Positions 7,599-14,789 of a stretch of 64,000 bases of DNA are shown one piece after another (within the stretch, counting starts at the first letter, position 1; each line of letters opens with the position of its first letter). Under the pieces are notes generated by a model, which was not told the origin of the DNA, did not search any database, and saw only the letters and a list, made by a program, of their open reading frames with translations. The translations under genes and the position numbers were made by a program. Source of the DNA: VRUE01 sp033856195 (GTDB taxonomy: Bacteria > Actinomycetota > Thermoleophilia > Solirubrobacterales > 70-9); the NCBI GenBank assembly GCA_033856195.1, contig JAWVFL010000024.1:1-64000 (forward strand), given 5' to 3'.

Positions 7599-7652
7599 CG
7601 CCTATGAGCCGGCGGTACTTGCTGCCAGTCACTGGATTAGCCCGGCGCCGGG

Positions 7653-8288
7653 CTACGCATAGAGGCTCTCCGAGGCCAGCTCCTGCGCCCGGCGGCTCCA
7701 GAGCTTGACCTGCATGTAGATGTCGTCGCCGTAGGCCTCGAGGGCGTCGAGGGCGATGAGAGTGAAGCGGCCGTTGGAGATCTCTTCCTGGTCGACGGTC
7801 TCGAGGTCCAGCTCGGCGGTGGCGGCAACGGCGCCTTGAACCAGGGGGCGGCCCCAGACCAAAGTGACTGCTCCGCCGCGGCCGTTCTCACCGCGCCAGC
7901 GGCCGATCACCTCGTCGTTGAGGTCGATCTTCCAGTCAGGGTTGTCCTCGGCCAGGACGTCGGTGAAGTCGGCGGCGGCGCGGAACTCGGATGGCTCTCC
8001 CTCCTCGGGCTGGATGTAGGAGACGTGGCCGAAGAGCTCCAGGGCGCCCTCGGGCCCGTCGGTCCGAGCTGTGCACGGGACCCAGACACGGCCTCCCCAG
8101 GCGCGCTCGGGGTACCAGTCGAACTCGGCTGGGGGCTCGACGCCATCGGGCAGGTCCTCGATCTCACCGCACGCCTCGCGGAAGGCCTCGCTGAGCCGCT
8201 CGGCGAAGCGCCCGTGCGGAATCCCCTCCTGGGTCGAGTCGGCGATGAAGCGGGGGATCGGACGCGGGTTGGGCGGCATCAGAGGCAC
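7653..8288 (-). CDS. Conserved hypothetical protein, last gene of the GalT-stomatin operon
   Basis: This 211-residue soluble protein has no signal peptide or membrane segment. It is rich in acidic and aromatic residues (FDWYPERAWGGRVWVPCTAR, HVSYIQPEEGEPSEFRAAAD), and the sequence looks like a mainly beta protein. Its start overlaps the end of the GalT-like gene by ten bases, so it is probably translated with it. I do not recognise a family. Confidence 0.7.
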   Translation of the reverse strand: MPLMPPNPRPIPRFIADSTQEGIPHGRFAERLSEAFREACGEIEDLPDGVEPPAEFDWYPERAWGGRVWVPCTARTDGPEGALELFGHVSYIQPEEGEPSEFRAAADFTDVLAEDNPDWKIDLNDEVIGRWRGENGRGGAVTLVWGRPLVQGAVAATAELDLETVDQEEISNGRFTLIALDALEAYGDDIYMQVKLWSRRAQELASESLYA

Positions 8289-9328
8289 TCCCTCAGGTCG
8301 GCCGCCGCACGCTCGGGCGGGTAGGTGTTGATGTCGACGCCGGTCGCGAACTCGAAGGACGCCTTGATGCTGAGGCGGGGGGCGATGTCGACGTGCCAGT
8401 GGAAGTGGTCGGCGCCGCGAGGCGCCGTGCGGACCCAGAGGTTGAGCTCCGGCGTGCTGTCGAAGCGCTTGGCGAGCAGGCGGAGCGCGGTGTGGATCAT
8501 CGCCGTGCCGGCGCTGTCGTCGGCGAAGCTCACGGCCTCCGTGCGGGGGATGACGCGCAGCTCGAAGGGCGAGCGCGAGGCCCAGGGGCAGACCAGCGCC
8601 GCCTCCTCGTCGATCGCCACCAGCCGATCGCCGCGGCGAACCTCCTCGACCAGGATGTCGCTGAGCAGCCCGCCCCCGGCGGTGCGTTCGGCGTAGGCGC
8701 CGACCCGCTCGCGCTCGCGGGCGACCGCCGCGGGGACAAAGTCGAGCGCGTATAGCTGCGCGTGGGAGTGCTCGAGCGAGGCGCCGGCGCCACCGCCCTC
8801 GTTGACGATCAACTGCACGTAGGGGGCGTCGCTGTGCGCGCGCATCCGCTCGCGCCAGGTCGCGACCGCGGCGGCGAGCTGCTGCTCACTCAGCTCGTTC
8901 ATCGCGGTGACGTGGGTGGGCGCGTTGATCAGCACCTCATGCCAGCCCGAGGCGGGGCGCGAGGAGAAGAGGTCGGGCTCCCCCGAGCGCCGCGACTCGA
9001 GCAGCGGGTCCCCGGCGCTGGCGAAGGCGCCCGCCTCGCCCTTGGTCGCCCCGACCGGTTCCACCACCCGCTCGTCGGCGAGCGCCGGGTAGAGGTTCGG
9101 CACGACGCGCGTCGTCCAACCGGGACTGTCGGCATCGCCGCCCCCCGGCCGCTGCGCGTACACCTCCGGCGGCGTGCGGTCCTCGCGTCCCTCGCAGAAG
9201 GGGCAGTTGTCCGATCCCTTCGGCTCGCTCTTCGGCAGGCCGAAGCTTTCGGGCCGATCGGCCCGCCCGGGAGCGAGGATCGCCGGCAGCCCCGAGAGCT
9301 GATCGATGCGTAGCTCGGGCGCGCTCAG
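8279..9328 (-). CDS. galT: Galactose-1-phosphate uridylyltransferase-like enzyme (HIT superfamily), non-canonical start
   Basis: The histidine-triad-type active site is GASLEHSHAQLYAL, with the family's HEVLI motif (GWHEVLINAPTHV) and a downstream DHFHWHVDIAPRL. The first ATG/GTG/TTG in frame is the GTG at 9163, but the frame upstream is plainly coding: LRIDQLSGLPAILAPGRADR and then the zinc-site pair CPFC. Extension to a CTG at 9328, four bases after the stomatin stop, gives 349 residues, close to the 348 of E. coli GalT. The start must therefore be a rare codon (CTG or another) or the start was lost by a small error. The family transfers UMP between UDP-glucose and galactose-1-phosphate; some members use other nucleotides. 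Confidence 0.8.
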   Translation of the reverse strand: MSAPELRIDQLSGLPAILAPGRADRPESFGLPKSEPKGSDNCPFCEGREDRTPPEVYAQRPGGGDADSPGWTTRVVPNLYPALADERVVEPVGATKGEAGAFASAGDPLLESRRSGEPDLFSSRPASGWHEVLINAPTHVTAMNELSEQQLAAAVATWRERMRAHSDAPYVQLIVNEGGGAGASLEHSHAQLYALDFVPAAVARERERVGAYAERTAGGGLLSDILVEEVRRGDRLVAIDEEAALVCPWASRSPFELRVIPRTEAVSFADDSAGTAMIHTALRLLAKRFDSTPELNLWVRTAPRGADHFHWHVDIAPRLSIKASFEFATGVDINTYPPERAAADLRECL

Positions 9329-9332
9329 GGTT

Positions 9333-10169
9333 CTAGGAGCGAGAGGGGGGAAGGTCGTCAGCGGCAGGCGGCGGTGAGGTTGGCGGCGCAGGCGGCGGCT
9401 TCGGTCTTTTCCTGCCCTGCTCGCCTCCGAGGAACGGTTCGATCATGTCCATCGGCAGCGGGAAGACCACCGTGGTGTTCTGGTTGCTGCCGATTTCCAG
9501 CAGTGTCTGCAGGTAGCGCAGCTGCAGCGAGGCTGGGTTGGTGCTGATGATGTCGGCGGCGTCGGTGAGCTTCTGCGCCGCCTGGAACTCGCCCTCGGAG
9601 TTGATGATCTTGGCCCGTCGCTCGCGCTCGGCCTCGGCCTGGCGGGCGATCGCCCGCTGCATCTGCTCGGGGATTTCCACGTCCTTGATCTCGACCGCGG
9701 TCACCTTCACCCCCCAGGGCTCGGTCGACTCGTCGATGATCTTCTGCAGCTCTTCGTTGAGCCGCTCACGCTCGGAGAGCAGCTGGTCGAACTCCGCCTT
9801 GCCGAGCACCGAGCGCAGCGCCGTCTGGGAGATCTGCGAGGTGGCGACGAGGAAGTTCTCGACCTCGACGATCGCCCGGTTGGAGTCGACCACGCGGAAG
9901 TAAGCGACGGCGTTGACACTGGCCGGGACGTTGTCGCGGGTGATCACCTCCTGCGGCGGGATGTTGAGGGTCACCGTGCGCAGGTCTACCCGCACCATGC
10001 GGTCGATCAGCGGGATCAGCAGGATCAACCCCGGTCCCTTGGTGGCGATCAGGCGACCGAGGCGGAAGATCACGCCGCGCTCGTACTCGCGCAGCACCCT
10101 TACCGAGGTGCCGAGGGCGATTACGACGAAGAACGCGATGATGATCAGTACTCCGAGTACTGCTGCCAT
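9333..10169 (-). CDS. SPFH/stomatin-family membrane protein (slipin)
   Basis: The product has 278 residues: an N-terminal membrane hairpin (about residues 3-22, VLGVLIIIAFFVVIALGTSV), an SPFH/band-7 domain (VLREYERGVIFRLGRLIATK, ITRDNVPASVNAVAYFRV), a helical coiled region (RQAEAERERRAKIINSEGEF), and a proline-rich tail. Slipins oligomerise on the inner face of the membrane, usually with an NfeD partner, and the NfeD gene directly precedes it with a one-base TGATG overlap. The pair suggests a membrane-microdomain or membrane-quality-control role. Confidence 0.92.
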   Translation of the reverse strand: MAAVLGVLIIIAFFVVIALGTSVRVLREYERGVIFRLGRLIATKGPGLILLIPLIDRMVRVDLRTVTLNIPPQEVITRDNVPASVNAVAYFRVVDSNRAIVEVENFLVATSQISQTALRSVLGKAEFDQLLSERERLNEELQKIIDESTEPWGVKVTAVEIKDVEIPEQMQRAIARQAEAERERRAKIINSEGEFQAAQKLTDAADIISTNPASLQLRYLQTLLEIGSNQNTTVVFPLPMDMIEPFLGGEQGRKRPKPPPAPPTSPPPAADDLPPSRS

Positions 10170-10648
10170 CAGCTTGCTCCTTCCTCGGCTTGACCGGCGG
10201 GCGACCGTTCGGGGCGGACCACGAGGGTCAGGCCTTCGATCGCCTCGACCTTGACTCTATCTCCCGGGCCGACCGGGTCACCGTTGCCCACCAGGCGAGC
10301 GCCCCAAAGCGCCCCCTCGATCCACACCTGCCCCTCGGGGTCGAGCGGGCTGCGCACCTCCGCCAGCGCACCGACCAGCTCCTCGCTGCCGGTGCGCACG
10401 GGCTGGTCGCGGTGGGCCGCGATCACCTTGCGGGCGATGAAGTAGAAGGAGACGAGGGAGAGCACGCCGAGCGCGATCAGCGCTGGGCCGATGACGTCGC
10501 GTTCGCCCGCGTCGGACTCGAGCGCGAGCACCCCGGCGGCCATCAGGCCGAGTGCTCCGAGCACCGCCAGCACGCCGCCCGTCGACAGCAGCAGCTCGGC
10601 AACGAGCAGGGCGACGCCGATCAGCGCGACTACGACAAAGAAGTCCAT
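10169..10648 (-). CDS. NfeD-family membrane protein
   Basis: The 159-residue product has three or four hydrophobic segments (about residues 3-20, 24-42 and 54-72) and a C-terminal OB-fold-like NfeD domain (LVGALAEVRSPLDPEGQVWI, then PVGPGDRVKVEAIEGLTLVV). It is a short NfeD without the N-terminal protease domain. It overlaps the stomatin start and lies seven bases downstream of the lipoprotein stop, so all three are likely on one transcript. NfeD partners bind slipins and are thought to stabilise the SPFH assembly. Confidence 0.9.
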   Translation of the reverse strand: MDFFVVVALIGVALLVAELLLSTGGVLAVLGALGLMAAGVLALESDAGERDVIGPALIALGVLSLVSFYFIARKVIAAHRDQPVRTGSEELVGALAEVRSPLDPEGQVWIEGALWGARLVGNGDPVGPGDRVKVEAIEGLTLVVRPERSPAGQAEEGAS

Positions 10649-10655
10649 ATGGCGA

Positions 10656-11252
10656 TTATCCGCCTTCGCATTCTTCGTGCAGGGCGAAGCGCTGGATGTC
10701 GGCCGCGAATTCGGCGTGCTCGGTGTACGGGCCCTGCTTCAGGTAGCAGAGGTTTCCGGCCCTGTCGTAGAAGGCGGTGTCCGGGAGACCACGGGTGGTG
10801 CCGATCGCCTCAGCGATTCCCTGGTCGGGGTCGGTATAGCTCGGGTAGGGGACGGGCGCCTCGGCGAGGAAGGTCTGGGCGGCGTCGTCGGAGTCCTGGC
10901 TGTCGACGCCGAGGAAGGCGACGCGCTTGCCGTAGGCGGCGGAGAGCTTCTGCAGGGTGGGGAACTCGAAGCGGCAGGGGCCGCACCAGGAGGCCCAGAC
11001 GTTGACCACGACCGGGAAGCCCTCAAGGGCGGCGATGCGCCGTTCGAAGGCCTGGGAACCACCGGGCAGGAGCTGGTTCGCCTCCTTATATAGAGCGGCT
11101 AGCGGCGCTGGAGCGCCGACAAGCGCCTTGGCGTAGTCGGGGTGCTGGCCGCCGTAGTCACCGTCGCTGCTGGCGCCACAGCCGGCTGCCACCAGCCCCG
11201 TCGCCGCGACCGAGATCAGACCGATCGCGAACTGTCGTCCCTTTTTCTTCAA
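10656..11252 (-). CDS. TlpA/ResA-like thioredoxin-fold lipoprotein
   Basis: The product has 198 residues from a TTG start. A basic, hydrophobic N-terminus ends in the lipobox LVAAGC (Cys about residue 25), so the protein is probably lipid-anchored outside the membrane. The thioredoxin fold has the redox motif WASWCGPCRFEF at about residues 89-100 and the cis-proline-type loop TTRGLPDTAFYD. TlpA/ResA proteins reduce disulfides, for example in apocytochrome c, which fits the ccm genes further along but is not proof of that role. It heads the operon running to 7653. AAGG lies only a few bases before the TTG, so the exact start is uncertain. Confidence 0.88.
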   Translation of the reverse strand: MKKKGRQFAIGLISVAATGLVAAGCGASSDGDYGGQHPDYAKALVGAPAPLAALYKEANQLLPGGSQAFERRIAALEGFPVVVNVWASWCGPCRFEFPTLQKLSAAYGKRVAFLGVDSQDSDDAAQTFLAEAPVPYPSYTDPDQGIAEAIGTTRGLPDTAFYDRAGNLCYLKQGPYTEHAEFAADIQRFALHEECEGG

Positions 11253-11404
11253 TTCCTTGATTACAATACGTATGTTCGGTTCGCTGCTTTGTGCGAGCCG
11301 CTTGTGAGAGCGCCGGGGAGACGTAAAAGGCTGACTCCCGGCATTCCTCGTCTAGTGCCCCCGCCCGTCATCCATCGCGGCGGGGACTAAACCCGAAAGC
11401 CTTC

Positions 11405-14083
11405 ATGGCCAAGACCAGCGAAGTTGCCGCGCCGGCGGCAGTTCCATCTAGCGCCGATATCGATCGGGCGGCGAAGTTTGCCCGCGAGCCCTTCCTCCTC
11501 GATGGCGAGGGGCCGGAGGCGCTTGCGCCGGGCACGGCACGGCGGCGGGCGCTCGACGCTGCCCTGGCGGAGCTGGACGAAGGGCTGGAGAATCCCTCGA
11601 TCCAGTGGCGCCGCGACTTCTCGCTGCTGCTCGGGCTCGAGCGGCTGCTCGCCGACGAGCCGCCGAAGTTGCGCGACGGGGCGGAACTGAACCCGCATCA
11701 GGTCGACGCCCTCTCGGGCACGCTGACCGAGCTGATGGCGGAGCAGCAGGTTGCCGCTGACGGTGAAGCGAACGGCAAGGCCGCCGCCGCCGAGAAGGCC
11801 GCCGCGGCCGCGGAGGAGGCGAGCGCCGAGGGCGCCTCCGCCAACGGAGACGACGAGCTCGAGGAGGACGAGGAGCTGGCGCCTGACGAGGAGCCCCAGG
11901 ATTGGGAGCTGCCCGACGAGGACGATGAGGAGACGATCGAGGAGGCGCCCGAGGACCCGGGCGCCGAGCGGCGCTTCTGGTTCGAGCACGCGACCGGCGC
12001 CGGCAAGACCGTCGCCGCGGTCGGCTTCATCGACGCCACCCGCACCGGCGGGGTGCTGATCCTCACCCACCGCCGCAACCTCGTCGACCAGTTCATCGGC
12101 GAGATCTCCGACCGCGGCTACAAGGAGCGGCTGCGACCGCCGCTGATGGGCGACCGCGACGATCCCGACGGCCCGGTCACGGTCGAGACCTACCAGTGGT
12201 TCGTGCGCAACCACAAGAAAGTCTCCGATGCCTACTCGATCGTGATCTGCGACGAGGCCCACACGGCCCTGGGCGAGAAGACCAGCGCCTGCATCCGCGC
12301 CTGGACCGGTCCCGTCTTCATCGGCATGACCGCGACCGGAGCGCTGATCGCGCGCCACGTCGCCGACCTCTTCCCGACCCAGACCTCGCGCTTCGACCTG
12401 ATCCAGGCAGCGCGGCGCGGCGTGATCTCGCCGCTGCGCTGCATGCGCATCCCGCCCGGCCCGGGAGTGCGGACGATCGCCAAGGTGCCGCTGCGCAAAG
12501 GCGAGGTCGACCAGGACTTCGACCAGGAGGAGCTTGCCGCGCTGCTCGATCAGGAGCCCTTCAACGTCGCGATCGCCGACCTCTACAAGACGCGCTTCGA
12601 CGGCATGCCCGGTGTCCTCTACACGGCTGGGGTGCAGCACGCCAAGAACGTGGCGCGGGCGCTGCAGGCCGCCGGCGTCACCGCGCGGGCGGTCTCCGGC
12701 GAGACGCCGAAGCGCGAACTGGCCGAGATCCTCGCCGGCTTCGAGCGCGGCGAGGTCGACGTGCTCTGCAACGCGATGCTGCTCGCCGAGGGCTGGAACT
12801 CACCGCGGGCAACGCTCTGCATGCACCTGGCGCCGACCGCCTCGCGGCGCATCTACCAGCAGCGGGTCGGTCGTGTGACGCGTCGCGCCCCCGGCAAGGA
12901 GGCCGGCCTCGTGATCGACTTCGTCCACCCGGCGACGACCCACGACGAGACGATCGTCACCCTGCACAGCCTGCTCGACCGCGACGTCTACCGCGGCGGC
13001 GCGATCGTGATCGGCCCGGTGCGGCGCTCACGCGGGCGGCGGATCCGGGTCGAGCGGCGGATCGTGCCGGTCTCCAACAACGAGGAGCGCCGCATGCAGG
13101 TGCTCGAACGGGAGCTGTGGCGGATCGCGGTCGAGAACCTCGGTCACGCCGAGCAGCACGCCTGGGCGGCACTGGCCGGGGCGCGGGTCAACCCACAGGG
13201 CTGGCGGCGGGGACGGGCGATCCTGCAGGGCTCCGGTTCGACGGAGCTGAAGCGCCGCTTCCTGCTCACCTGCGTGCAGCGCAACCGCAACTCGCAGCTG
13301 AAACTGAAAGCGCTGAGCGAGATCGCCGACCTCGGCGACGCTGAGGCCTTCGACGACGCGATCGACATCGTCGGCGCCTGGAGCCGCGAGGACAAGCGGG
13401 CGGGGACGAAAACTCTGCTGCAGGCGCTGGTCGACAAGCGGATCGGCCGCCGCGACCAGGCGCAGGCTTGGGTCTGGCGGCTCGCCTCGTACACCCCCGA
13501 GCTGCACGAAGAGTATGCGGTGCAGCGCTGGCCGGAGACGAAGCGGCTACTCGGTCTGCTGGTCAATTCCTCGGGCCGGGCGCACGGACGCAACGCGCGG
13601 CGACTGGTCCACTCGGCTCGCAAACAGGACCGCCGCCTCGCCGTGGCGCTGCTGGCCGGGGCGGTCTCGCACACGCCGGAGGGGGAAGAGGTACTGCGCG
13701 GGGCACGCATGCGGATGGCCCGCAAGCCCTCGGCAATCGCCCGCGAGCTGCTGCGCAACTTCCCCAAGGGCGGCAAGCGCCGCTCCAAACGCGGCAAGAA
13801 GCGGCCGAAGAAGAATGGGGCGGCGGCGAACGGCGAGGCGGTCTCGACGAACGAGGCGACCGCGGGGGCGAGCGACACGCAGGCGAACGACGGTGCGCGG
13901 GCGAGTGAAGAGGCAAACGTCAAGAAAGGCGCCAAGCCGAAACGTCGCAGGAAAAGACCGAGAAAAACCGGGAAGGATTCAGAGGCGCAGCTGGACCTCG
14001 CCGGCGCCGAGGCTGACGCGACCGCCGCCGGCAACGGCAACGATGAGGTTGCCGCGGTCGTCGATTCCGTCGGCGACTCCTGA
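11405..14083 (+). CDS. DEAD/DEAH-box (SF2) helicase with a long basic, low-complexity tail
   Basis: The protein has 892 residues. An acidic N-terminal region (EEDEELAPDEEPQDWELPDE) precedes the SF2 motor: Walker A ATGAGKT at about residue 198, DEAH at about 282, MTAT, and motif VI QQRVGRVTR at about 488. A helical C-terminal domain follows, then a Lys/Arg-rich tail (KKGAKPKRRRKRPRKTGKDS) likely to bind nucleic acid. The motor resembles type-III-restriction/UvrB-like helicases, but no nuclease or methylase partner is near, so a DNA repair or nucleoprotein-remodelling role is a guess. The last 105 bases overlap birA on the opposite strand, and only the low-complexity tail is involved. It is divergent from the lipoprotein operon. 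Confidence 0.85.
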   Translation: MAKTSEVAAPAAVPSSADIDRAAKFAREPFLLDGEGPEALAPGTARRRALDAALAELDEGLENPSIQWRRDFSLLLGLERLLADEPPKLRDGAELNPHQVDALSGTLTELMAEQQVAADGEANGKAAAAEKAAAAAEEASAEGASANGDDELEEDEELAPDEEPQDWELPDEDDEETIEEAPEDPGAERRFWFEHATGAGKTVAAVGFIDATRTGGVLILTHRRNLVDQFIGEISDRGYKERLRPPLMGDRDDPDGPVTVETYQWFVRNHKKVSDAYSIVICDEAHTALGEKTSACIRAWTGPVFIGMTATGALIARHVADLFPTQTSRFDLIQAARRGVISPLRCMRIPPGPGVRTIAKVPLRKGEVDQDFDQEELAALLDQEPFNVAIADLYKTRFDGMPGVLYTAGVQHAKNVARALQAAGVTARAVSGETPKRELAEILAGFERGEVDVLCNAMLLAEGWNSPRATLCMHLAPTASRRIYQQRVGRVTRRAPGKEAGLVIDFVHPATTHDETIVTLHSLLDRDVYRGGAIVIGPVRRSRGRRIRVERRIVPVSNNEERRMQVLERELWRIAVENLGHAEQHAWAALAGARVNPQGWRRGRAILQGSGSTELKRRFLLTCVQRNRNSQLKLKALSEIADLGDAEAFDDAIDIVGAWSREDKRAGTKTLLQALVDKRIGRRDQAQAWVWRLASYTPELHEEYAVQRWPETKRLLGLLVNSSGRAHGRNARRLVHSARKQDRRLAVALLAGAVSHTPEGEEVLRGARMRMARKPSAIARELLRNFPKGGKRRSKRGKKRPKKNGAAANGEAVSTNEATAGASDTQANDGARASEEANVKKGAKPKRRRKRPRKTGKDSEAQLDLAGAEADATAAGNGNDEVAAVVDSVGDS

Positions 14084-14740
14084 GCCGTCTTCCCAGCTGA
14101 CCTCGCGGCCGAGCAAGCCGTCGCGGCGGCGCCACTCGGCAAGGACGTCGTCGTGGCCCGCCCAGACCCAGTGGTCGAGGTGGCGGTTTAGGACTGCGGC
14201 GGCGGTGGAGGGAGTCGGGGGGAGCCCCGCCGGAGCAACAGCGGGGAGGCTCCGTCGGGACCCCCCCCGACTCCCTGCGGTCGCGTCAAAGAGCGAGATC
14301 GCCGGTTGGCGCAGGTCGCCGGGGAACTCCTCTGGAGCAATAGAGAGGTTGAGGCCGACTCCGATCACCGCCCAGCCGTCCTGCGGCTTGGCCTCGATCA
14401 GGATGCCGGCGAGCTTGCGTCCCTCGATCCAGACGTCGTTGGGCCACTTGACCATGCACTCGGCGTCGGGGCGAAGAGCCTCGGCGGCGGCGCAAACCGC
14501 CAGCGGGACGGAGAGCGGCAGCAGCAGGTGGCGCTCGTCGAGCGAGCGTAGGACGGCTGAGTAGAGCAGCGCCTTGCCTTCGGGGGCGGTCCAGACTCGC
14601 CCCTGCCGTCCCCGCCCCTCGGTTTGTTCGCGAGCGGTGACCACGGTGCCGCCGGGCGTCCCCGCTTCAACCAGCTCGCGCGCACGACTGTTGGTCGAGT
14701 CGGTGACCCTGTAATGGCGGTGGGGGCTTCCAAACGTCAT
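13979..14740 (-). CDS. birA: Biotin--[acetyl-CoA-carboxylase] ligase, group I (no DNA-binding domain)
   Basis: From the ATG at 14740 the product has 253 residues. Ligase motifs are in order: STNSRARELVEAG, the biotin-adenylate loop GRGRQGRVWTAPEG, KWPNDVWIEGRKLAGILIEA, VIGVGLNLS, and a C-terminal SH3-like domain with GREVSWEDGSGVADGIDDRG. It activates biotin to biotinyl-AMP and attaches it to carboxylase carrier proteins. The N-terminal helix-turn-helix of E. coli BirA is absent, so it is not a repressor. Residues about 155-178 (AGSRGGSRRSLPAVAPAGLP...) are an unusual insert coded by a palindrome. A second palindrome touches the start codon, leaving no recognisable ribosome site; translation may depend on the upstream cobA-hemD gene. 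Confidence 0.92.
   Translation of the reverse strand: MTFGSPHRHYRVTDSTNSRARELVEAGTPGGTVVTAREQTEGRGRQGRVWTAPEGKALLYSAVLRSLDERHLLLPLSVPLAVCAAAEALRPDAECMVKWPNDVWIEGRKLAGILIEAKPQDGWAVIGVGLNLSIAPEEFPGDLRQPAISLFDATAGSRGGSRRSLPAVAPAGLPPTPSTAAAVLNRHLDHWVWAGHDDVLAEWRRRDGLLGREVSWEDGSGVADGIDDRGNLIVAVAGGGRVSLGAGEVQLRL
14209..14276. repeat. Palindromic element inside the birA coding sequence
   Basis: Arms 14209-14222 and 14263-14276 are 14-bp perfect inverted copies. A second, bulged stem is nested inside (14221-14230 with 14241-14253). It lies in frame in birA between the central domain and the C-terminal helix and adds about 23 residues rich in Ser, Arg, Pro, Ala and Gly. Position and composition suggest an inserted or locally generated palindrome tolerated in a surface loop. 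Confidence 0.75.
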
Positions 14741-14786
14741 TCCGGTGCGCTTTATATGCCCATAGCCCGCATAAGGCGCACCGGAA
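14741..14786. repeat. Short palindromic repeat, copy 1 (between cobA-hemD and birA)
   Basis: Stem 14741-14755 with 14771-14785, one mismatch that would be a G-U pair in RNA; the inner ATGC/GCAT extends it. It fills almost the whole gap between the cobA-hemD stop (14790) and the birA start (14740). A nearly identical element lies at 39001-39037 with shared flanks on both sides (TAAGGCGCACCGGAACG on the right). Confidence 0.8.
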
Positions 14787-14789
14787 CGC

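Noticed and set aside
1..7650. Insertion sequences or an integrase to explain the accessory region.
   Set aside because: No transposase or integrase motifs and no IS-type terminal repeats were found in any frame.
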